A DNA stretch of 28,908 nucleotides from an uncultured Erysipelotrichaceae bacterium (GTDB lineage: Bacteria > Bacillota_I > Bacilli_A > RF39 > UBA660). The position numbers were made by a program, and so were the translations under genes. How positions within the stretch are numbered: position 1 is the stretch's first letter; each line of letters starts with the position of its first letter. The notes under the pieces were generated by a model, which did not search any database, had not been told where the DNA came from, and was given only the letters and a program-made list of their open reading frames with translations. Positions 23,881-28,908 of this stretch are shown here, one piece after another. The stretch covers positions 1 through 28,908 of the forward strand of contig CACXJP010000009.1 of assembly GCA_902768065.1 (NCBI GenBank), read 5' to 3'.

Positions 23881-24657
23881 ATGAAATGTTATTTGAGAGC
23901 TCTATCACTTCACTTAAAAAGTGAATTAGAGTATAGAACCTCATTTATTTTCTCCTTTATCTCCCAAATAGTAATATTTTTCTCTTACTACTTTGTAATA
24001 TTATCATTATTTTCAAGATTTAATAATATTAAAGGATTTACGTTATATGAAGTATTATTATGTTTTGCAATAATACAATTTGGATATTCATTTAACGAAG
24101 TATTTGCAAGAGGATTAGATAAATTTGATGACTTAATAATACAAGGAGGTTTTGATAGATTATTATTAAGACCAAAAAGTATTATTATTCAAGTCCTTTA
24201 TAATGAAAGTGATTTTGTAAAAACATCTAGATTATTTCATGCATTAATAATCTTAGTAATAGCATTGACTCATTTAAATATAGAATGGAATTTATTGAAG
24301 GTTATTTGCTTATTATTAATGATGTTATCAGCAACAATAATATTCTTTAGTATTTTCTTACTGGCAGCAAGCTACTGTTTTATAACAGTACAAGGCCTAG
24401 AAGTAAGAAATGTCTTCACAGATGGTGGTAAACATATGGCTCAATATCCAATAGGAATATTTAGTAAAGGATTTATCTATTTCTTTACATTTATAATTCC
24501 ATATGCTTTCGTTAACTATTATCCATTATTATATGTATTAGGAAAGAAAAATAATATTCTATATGCATTCTCTCCATTGTTATTATTTATCTATGTAATA
24601 CCATGTATTATAGTATTCTATTTAGGAGTAAAGAGATATTCAAGTGTAGGTTCATAA
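23881..24657 (+). CDS. ABC-2-type exporter permease 2
   Basis: 258 residues, about six helices, same family as the preceding permease and directly adjoining it (TAA then ATG) with CAAGGAGGATAA as ribosome site. Matching family features are IIQFGYSFNEVFARGLDKFDDLIIQGGFDRLLLRPKS, the loop equivalent to 'GNISYELIRPKN' in permease 1, and HMAQYPIGIFSKGFIYFFTFIIPYAFVNYYP near the end. The two permeases would form the heterodimeric channel of the exporter. Confidence 0.87.
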   Translation: MKCYLRALSLHLKSELEYRTSFIFSFISQIVIFFSYYFVILSLFSRFNNIKGFTLYEVLLCFAIIQFGYSFNEVFARGLDKFDDLIIQGGFDRLLLRPKSIIIQVLYNESDFVKTSRLFHALIILVIALTHLNIEWNLLKVICLLLMMLSATIIFFSIFLLAASYCFITVQGLEVRNVFTDGGKHMAQYPIGIFSKGFIYFFTFIIPYAFVNYYPLLYVLGKKNNILYAFSPLLLFIYVIPCIIVFYLGVKRYSSVGS

Positions 24658-24659
24658 AG

Positions 24660-24685
24660 AAAAGACAGTATAAACTGTCTTTTTT
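24660..24685. terminator. Terminator of the exporter operon (possibly bidirectional)
   Basis: AAAAGACAGT (24660-24669) and ACTGTCTTTT (24674-24683) form a perfect stem around ATAA, with a T-run on the plus strand. On the minus strand it also lies just behind the convergent gene's stop, with a shorter T-run. Confidence 0.9.
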
Positions 24686-24691
24686 CTATAA

Positions 24692-25207
24692 TTAAATGCC
24701 ATATGTTTTTGTTATTTGATCAATAAACATATAACTTTTTGGAGGATAATAAGTAAGATGAGTAAATACAATATAGCTAATTAGCACTAAGGAGATTCCC
24801 AATTCTTTTTGATTAGGAATTTCTTTTTTATTTAAAATAATATAACTAATAATGTTAGAAAAAATATAAGTAATAAGCATAATAAATATAGCTATAAAAA
24901 AACTATGAGGTATAAATAAATCTATAAGTAAGTATATAACCAAATAAAATATTATTCCTAAAATAGAAGAAATAGGTATACTAATAAAAAAATTATTAGT
25001 ATCATACCTCTTTTTTTTATAAATAAAATATTCAATTATACTAGATAATAATATACTGGTATAAATAATTTTCATATGTTCCCATATACTTTCATTTACT
25101 GGAGCTATTATACTTGTAAAAAAAGAAGGAAATATATCATATATAAAATGAATAGGAAAAGAAAGTAAAAATGCCAATATAATTATAAAAATCTTTATTT
25201 TTTTCAT
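24692..25207 (-). CDS. DUF6512-like membrane protein
   Basis: 171 residues with about five membrane helices. The segment APVNESIWEHMKI (about 35-47) after the first helix is the hallmark of DUF6512 proteins, found widely in Bacillota with no known role. A late pair of helices includes ISYIVFTHLTYYPPK. The start ATG 25207 has no clear ribosome site upstream (the region is A/T only), which is unusual in this window; a short leader from a TATAAT-like -10 is possible. It is convergent with the ABC operon and divergent from the LysR gene. Confidence 0.75.
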   Translation of the reverse strand: MKKIKIFIIILAFLLSFPIHFIYDIFPSFFTSIIAPVNESIWEHMKIIYTSILLSSIIEYFIYKKKRYDTNNFFISIPISSILGIIFYLVIYLLIDLFIPHSFFIAIFIMLITYIFSNIISYIILNKKEIPNQKELGISLVLISYIVFTHLTYYPPKSYMFIDQITKTYGI

Positions 25208-25251
25208 ACTAAACTATATTAATTATATATAAAATTTATTCATAAATATCA

Positions 25252-25277
25252 TTTATATAAATTGACTTTTATATAAA
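25252..25277 (+). promoter_or_regulatory. Twin palindromic operator around the LysR promoter -35 box
   Basis: TTTATATAAA occurs at 25252-25261 and 25268-25277, each a perfect palindrome, 16 bp centre to centre. The TTGACT -35 box (25262-25267) sits exactly between them. This spacing is suited to a regulator that blocks RNA polymerase, possibly LysR itself. Confidence 0.55.
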
Positions 25278-25290
25278 ACTATAATATAAT
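25262..25290 (+). promoter_or_regulatory. Promoter of the LysR/radical-SAM/NADAR operon
   Basis: TTGACT (25262-25267) and TATAAT (25285-25290) are 17 bp apart, nearly perfect consensus. The start would be near 25297, 13 nt before ATG 25310 with AGGGGAT between. Confidence 0.85.
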
Positions 25291-25309
25291 ATGTCGCGAG
25301 GGGATCAGT

Positions 25310-26203
25310 ATGAATACGGATTATAATTTATATAAGATATTTCTTTATTTATATGAAGAAAAAAGTATCTCGAAAACTGCAAATAAATTGTATGTATCAC
25401 AACCTGCAATCAGTTACAGTTTAAAGGAATTAGAAAATCAATTAGGATATACTTTATTTTATAGAAATAGTAAAGGAATTGAGCCAACTTTAGAAGCTAA
25501 AGAATTATATTCATATATTTCTACAGCATTTAATATATTACAAGATGCTGAAGAACATATAAAGAATTTAAATAATTTAAATATAGGTTGTATAAGAATA
25601 GGTACACCATCACATATTGGAGTATTCTACTTATCAAACTATATAGCTGATTTTAGAAAGATATATCCTGGAATAAAATTCGAAATAGTATGTAAATCCA
25701 CTTCTGATATGGTAGAAATGTTGGAAATGAGAAACTTAGATTTAATAGTAGATACACTACCTATTAATAGTAAGAGAGAAGTAACAAAGGTAACTTTATC
25801 TAAATTACATAACTGTTTTGCTTACAATAAAAATATTATGAAAGATGTTAATATTGAAAAAGTAAGCGATTTAAAGAATTATCCATTAATTTTACCAAGT
25901 GCAACATCTTCAATTAGATTGAAACTTGATGAATATATGGAATCTCAAAATACTAAGTTAATGCCAATTATAGAATCATGGACAACAGAAATGATGATTG
26001 AAATGGTTAGAAAAGGTGTTGGTATTGGATATTTTGTAGAAAGTGTAATTGATACTCAAGATGATAAAGATAACTTTGAAGTAATAAGATTTAATGATGA
26101 TTTACCAGCAGTAGATGTGTGCTGTGTTTATATAAATGACTTTTTAACAACAGCTACAAGAAAATTTGTAGAATTAATAACAAGTAATAAAGTAGGGGAT
26201 TAG
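25310..26203 (+). CDS. LysR-family transcriptional regulator
   Basis: 297 residues, the usual LysR size. The winged HTH covers about 5-62 with ISKTANKLYVSQPAISYSLKELENQLG, then TLFYRNSKGIEPTLEAKELYSY. A linker helix follows, and the effector-binding domain (about 90-290) starts with IRIGTPSHIGVFYLSNYIADFRKIYP. Members usually bind a small metabolite and regulate their own and neighbouring genes. It opens the operon that carries the radical-SAM-like gene (4-bp gap) and the NADAR-DHH fusion, so its signal is probably a substrate or product of those proteins. The ligand is unknown. Confidence 0.92.
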   Translation: MNTDYNLYKIFLYLYEEKSISKTANKLYVSQPAISYSLKELENQLGYTLFYRNSKGIEPTLEAKELYSYISTAFNILQDAEEHIKNLNNLNIGCIRIGTPSHIGVFYLSNYIADFRKIYPGIKFEIVCKSTSDMVEMLEMRNLDLIVDTLPINSKREVTKVTLSKLHNCFAYNKNIMKDVNIEKVSDLKNYPLILPSATSSIRLKLDEYMESQNTKLMPIIESWTTEMMIEMVRKGVGIGYFVESVIDTQDDKDNFEVIRFNDDLPAVDVCCVYINDFLTTATRKFVELITSNKVGD

Positions 26204-26207
26204 TATT

Positions 26208-27836
26208 ATGGAATATTTATTAAGAGATGAATTAGAAATAAGTGAAGAAGATTTAGAAATAAGAAAAAGACTATATGATGTATTTATGGATTTACCAGAA
26301 AACTTTGTATCAAAAATGAGACATTTACAACCACAAGTAGGATGTTTTAATAATTGTAGTTTCTGTAGTAAATTTTCTATATGTAAAAGTGAATACTGGT
26401 CACTAAGATCATTAAGAAATATAATTAGTGCCTTAAAGTATACATCAAATAATTATACAGCAGATGACTTGTTACTAGCATGGGATAGAAAAGAACATAG
26501 AATAGGTGTTATATTCCCATATTTAAATAATGATACTGCTGCATATCCATATTTATATGAATATATTGATTTATGTTATAAAGAATTAGGTGTCAGAACA
26601 AGAATATCTACAGTAGGGTATTCAAGACATAACAAAGTACTAAATGATATGCACAAAAAAATCGCATCAAGTGATTTATTCTATGCCTTGGGTGGTGTAA
26701 GATTATCAATAAGTCAGTATGGAAGAGTTTGGGAAGAACCTAGTAAAAAGAATTCACTAGAAGATTATAGTGAAGATATTGCAAACTTCTTAAGTATTTA
26801 TAAACCTTATTATGATAAATTTGGATCAGGCTCTAGAAAAATGTGTTGTGAAATAAGATTTAACCCATTAGTAGAAAACAGCAAAGTATTAACATTTACT
26901 CATAATAATAAATATGTAATTGCAACAAGTAATTATTTATATATTTCAAAAGAAAAAAATATAGAGTTTGAAGAATCATTTATAAAAGATCCATATGTAC
27001 ACTCTCTAGATTTAACAACAGAAGGAATAAAATTCTTAGAATATAATCTACCATTTAAAGTAGATAGCAAAGATGAATTAATTGAGTATATTGAAAATAA
27101 TAATCTAAAGGCAGAAAAAGAAGTAGAAATATATATGTTTACTAATAAAGATGGAGTGTATTATTCAATTGATCCAAAACTAACTCCAGAAGGTAATTAT
27201 GGAATAAATATATATCCAGAAACAGAAATCAGAGAAAAATCAGGTTATATTATTACTGAAAGATTCTTTATAAATGCTTTATATAATTTTAAAAAATCAA
27301 AAGGACACAGTCTAAGAGATAAATTAACAAATACAACATATGATGATGTAGAAGAAGTAATTAATATCTTAAAAGAATATTCAACATACTATAAAGAAAA
27401 TAGCAAATTAGAAAAAAGTAATTATATTTTAGAACATATAATCCCAGTAATTGAAGTATATGTTAAAGCATTAAGAAAAGCAAATTATTCATCTGATGTT
27501 TTCTTTGATAAGAAATTTACAATTGACACAGGAATTATATGTAATCTAGGAAGAGCAATAAATTTATTTAAAGGCTTGACTAAATTTATAAACGAACCAT
27601 TAACTCCAACACATGAGAGAAACTATGGAAGACACTGTTCTACAATGAAACAAGAAAACTATGTTTGGTTATTAGGATGTGATTTCCATGATAATATCTT
27701 GATTGAAAAACTAGATTTATTTAATACAGCCTCAACAGAAGGACAAGTATCAATTAGAAAAAGAATTAATATTGAAGGTTTCAACAAGAAAATAAGTGAA
27801 GATGAAGAATTCTTATATCCAGGAGCAAAAGAATAA
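26208..27836 (+). CDS. Radical-SAM-like protein of unrecognised family
   Basis: 542 residues, soluble. VGCFNNCSFCS (44-54) has the CX3CX2C arrangement (C46, C50, C53) that holds the 4Fe-4S cluster of radical SAM enzymes, preceded by QPQ; an extra cysteine, C59, follows. Strand-like patterns further on (IGVIFPYLNN, VRTRISTVGYS, FYALGGVRLSISQYG) could be the barrel core and SAM-binding strands; the CCEIRFNP segment (about 217-224) may belong to it as well. The C-terminal 300 residues are an unfamiliar domain with NYGRHCSTMKQENYVWLLGC near the end, containing two more cysteines. The start is 4 bp after lysR, and its stop overlaps the NADAR-DHH start by one base. The substrate is unknown. Confidence 0.65.
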   Translation: MEYLLRDELEISEEDLEIRKRLYDVFMDLPENFVSKMRHLQPQVGCFNNCSFCSKFSICKSEYWSLRSLRNIISALKYTSNNYTADDLLLAWDRKEHRIGVIFPYLNNDTAAYPYLYEYIDLCYKELGVRTRISTVGYSRHNKVLNDMHKKIASSDLFYALGGVRLSISQYGRVWEEPSKKNSLEDYSEDIANFLSIYKPYYDKFGSGSRKMCCEIRFNPLVENSKVLTFTHNNKYVIATSNYLYISKEKNIEFEESFIKDPYVHSLDLTTEGIKFLEYNLPFKVDSKDELIEYIENNNLKAEKEVEIYMFTNKDGVYYSIDPKLTPEGNYGINIYPETEIREKSGYIITERFFINALYNFKKSKGHSLRDKLTNTTYDDVEEVINILKEYSTYYKENSKLEKSNYILEHIIPVIEVYVKALRKANYSSDVFFDKKFTIDTGIICNLGRAINLFKGLTKFINEPLTPTHERNYGRHCSTMKQENYVWLLGCDFHDNILIEKLDLFNTASTEGQVSIRKRINIEGFNKKISEDEEFLYPGAKE

Positions 27837-28908
27837 TGTCAGTTGATTTTTATAAAGAACATGGTCCGCTAGGATACTTAGCAAATTATTCTAATCATGG
27901 TTTTATAAAAGATGGAGTATATTACAAAACTGCAGAGCATTACTATCAAGCAAGTAAATTTGCTGATGAAAAAATAAGACAAAAAATAATTAATAGTCCC
28001 ACTCCAAAAGAAGCATCTATAATTGGGAGAGACAGAAATAATATTAGAAAAAAAGATTGGTCACATCAAAAATTAGATGAAATGTATATGGCAGTTTATC
28101 TAAAATTTAGTCAAAATAAAGATATAAGAAGTAAACTTATAGAAACAAGAAATAAAGAAATAAGAGAAATGACAACTAAAGAATCATATTGGGGAATTGG
28201 ACCAAACTTAGATGGTATAAATCATATTGGAAAAATTCTAATGCGAGTAAGAAAAAAAATAAAAAAAGAATTATTAAAAGAAATGATAAATAATTGTAAA
28301 AATAAAAAAATATATGTAATTGGTCATCATAAACCTGATGCTGATTCTATAATATCTGCTTATATTTTAACAAATATTTTAAAAAGTATGGGAATAGATG
28401 CCGTATTCTCAGTAAGAGATAATAATATAATTGATAATGAACTAATAAGAGATTACTTAAAAGAAGATTATGAAGTAATAGATGATTATCATGATAAAGA
28501 TTTTATTTTAGTAGACCATAATAATTTAGATAGTATTCCAAAAGAAAATGTTATAGGTGCAATTGATCATCATAGAATAACAGGAGAAGTAGAAGATTTA
28601 ATAGAAATAGAATATGCATCTACTGCATTATTAATATATGATTTATTTAAAGATAAATATAAATTCAGTGAAAAAGAAAAAGAACTTATTGCTTTATCAG
28701 TATTAACAGATACTGAGTATCTTACAAGTTCAAGATTTACAGAAGAAGATAAAAAACTATTTGAAGAATTAAAGATTAATTTAGATATTGAAACACTAAA
28801 AAAGAAATATTTTAAAACAACAAATTTTACAAATAGAATAAATGATAATTTACATGAAGACTATAAAGAATATGATTATAATAATCAAAGAATAAATAGA
28901 AGTTTAAT
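27836..28908 (+). CDS. NADAR (YbiA-like) domain fused to a DHH phosphoesterase, partial
   Basis: The frame is open from ATG 27836 to the window edge (357 codons). Residues 1-145 match NADAR/YbiA proteins, N-glycosidases known to act on riboflavin-pathway intermediates and on ADP-ribosylated guanosine: VDFYKEHGPLGYLANYS, YKTAEHYYQASKF (30-42), GRDRN (64-68) and YWGIGPNLDGINHIGKILM (118-136). Residues from about 158 match the DHH domain of family II inorganic pyrophosphatases: GHHKPDADS (163-171), VDHN (226-229), AIDHHR (242-247) and LTDTEYL (290-296). These keep the family's metal ligands (H164, D168, D170, D227, one of H245/H246, D292). Any C-terminal DHHA2 domain lies beyond the edge. It overlaps the radical-SAM-like stop (TAATG). 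Confidence 0.85.
   Translation, partial: MSVDFYKEHGPLGYLANYSNHGFIKDGVYYKTAEHYYQASKFADEKIRQKIINSPTPKEASIIGRDRNNIRKKDWSHQKLDEMYMAVYLKFSQNKDIRSKLIETRNKEIREMTTKESYWGIGPNLDGINHIGKILMRVRKKIKKELLKEMINNCKNKKIYVIGHHKPDADSIISAYILTNILKSMGIDAVFSVRDNNIIDNELIRDYLKEDYEVIDDYHDKDFILVDHNNLDSIPKENVIGAIDHHRITGEVEDLIEIEYASTALLIYDLFKDKYKFSEKEKELIALSVLTDTEYLTSSRFTEEDKKLFEELKINLDIETLKKKYFKTTNFTNRINDNLHEDYKEYDYNNQRINRSL

Overview
The window is about 28.9 kb of very AT-rich DNA that is densely coding, with short gaps, many stop/start overlaps and AGGAGG/AGGTG-type ribosome binding sites. Lys, Asn and Ile codons dominate, and Arg is mostly AGA. TGA is used as a stop (for example at 16791-16793 and 23078-23080), so this is the standard bacterial code and not the Mycoplasma code. 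The genes (mraZ-rsmH-ftsL-PBP, YqeG-YqeH, a sigma-K-like factor, DUF1292, VanZ, DUF6512) point to a low-GC Bacillota of class Bacilli. An uncultured gut-type lineage near Erysipelotrichales/RF39 is my guess from general character, not something I could test. No rRNA, tRNA, IS element, integrase or CRISPR array was found, and no gene-free stretch exceeds about 210 bp.

Layout. 1-1172 (minus): the end of a small HTH/sigma-region-4-like protein and an arginase-family protein. 1325-6797 (plus): VanZ-like protein, oligosaccharide flippase, sigma-K-like factor, Ig-domain polysaccharide deacetylase, and two zinc-ribbon proteins; this looks like an envelope or sporulation-related block. 6848-8369: yqeG-yqeH (ribosome assembly), closed by a terminator shared with a convergent hypothetical gene. 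9036-14290: a shortened division/cell-wall (dcw) cluster, mraZ-rsmH-ftsL-PBP, which then runs into two unrecognised single-pass membrane proteins instead of mraY/murD. 14355-16793: membrane-anchored protein, guanine deaminase and a Lys/Thr-rich membrane protein. 16881-21937: DUF1292 protein and a 1586-residue coiled-coil, repeat-rich protein of unknown function. 22100-24657: a three-gene ABC-2-type exporter with a strongly structured leader. 24692-25207 (minus): DUF6512 membrane protein. 25310-28908: LysR-type regulator, a radical-SAM-like protein of unrecognised family, and a protein fusing a NADAR (YbiA-type) N-glycosidase domain to a DHH phosphoesterase resembling family II pyrophosphatase; this last gene is cut by the window edge.

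The most interesting region is 25252-28908. A LysR regulator has a near-consensus promoter whose -35 box is flanked by two copies of a 10-bp palindrome. It is followed, 4 bp later, by the CX3CX2C radical-SAM-like gene, which overlaps the NADAR-DHH fusion by one base. This looks like a regulated operon for an undescribed nucleotide or ADP-ribose related activity. Other points: an arginase-family protein lacking two usually essential histidines, a sigma-K start codon buried in a terminator-like palindrome, and promoters whose -35 boxes sit inside upstream terminators.
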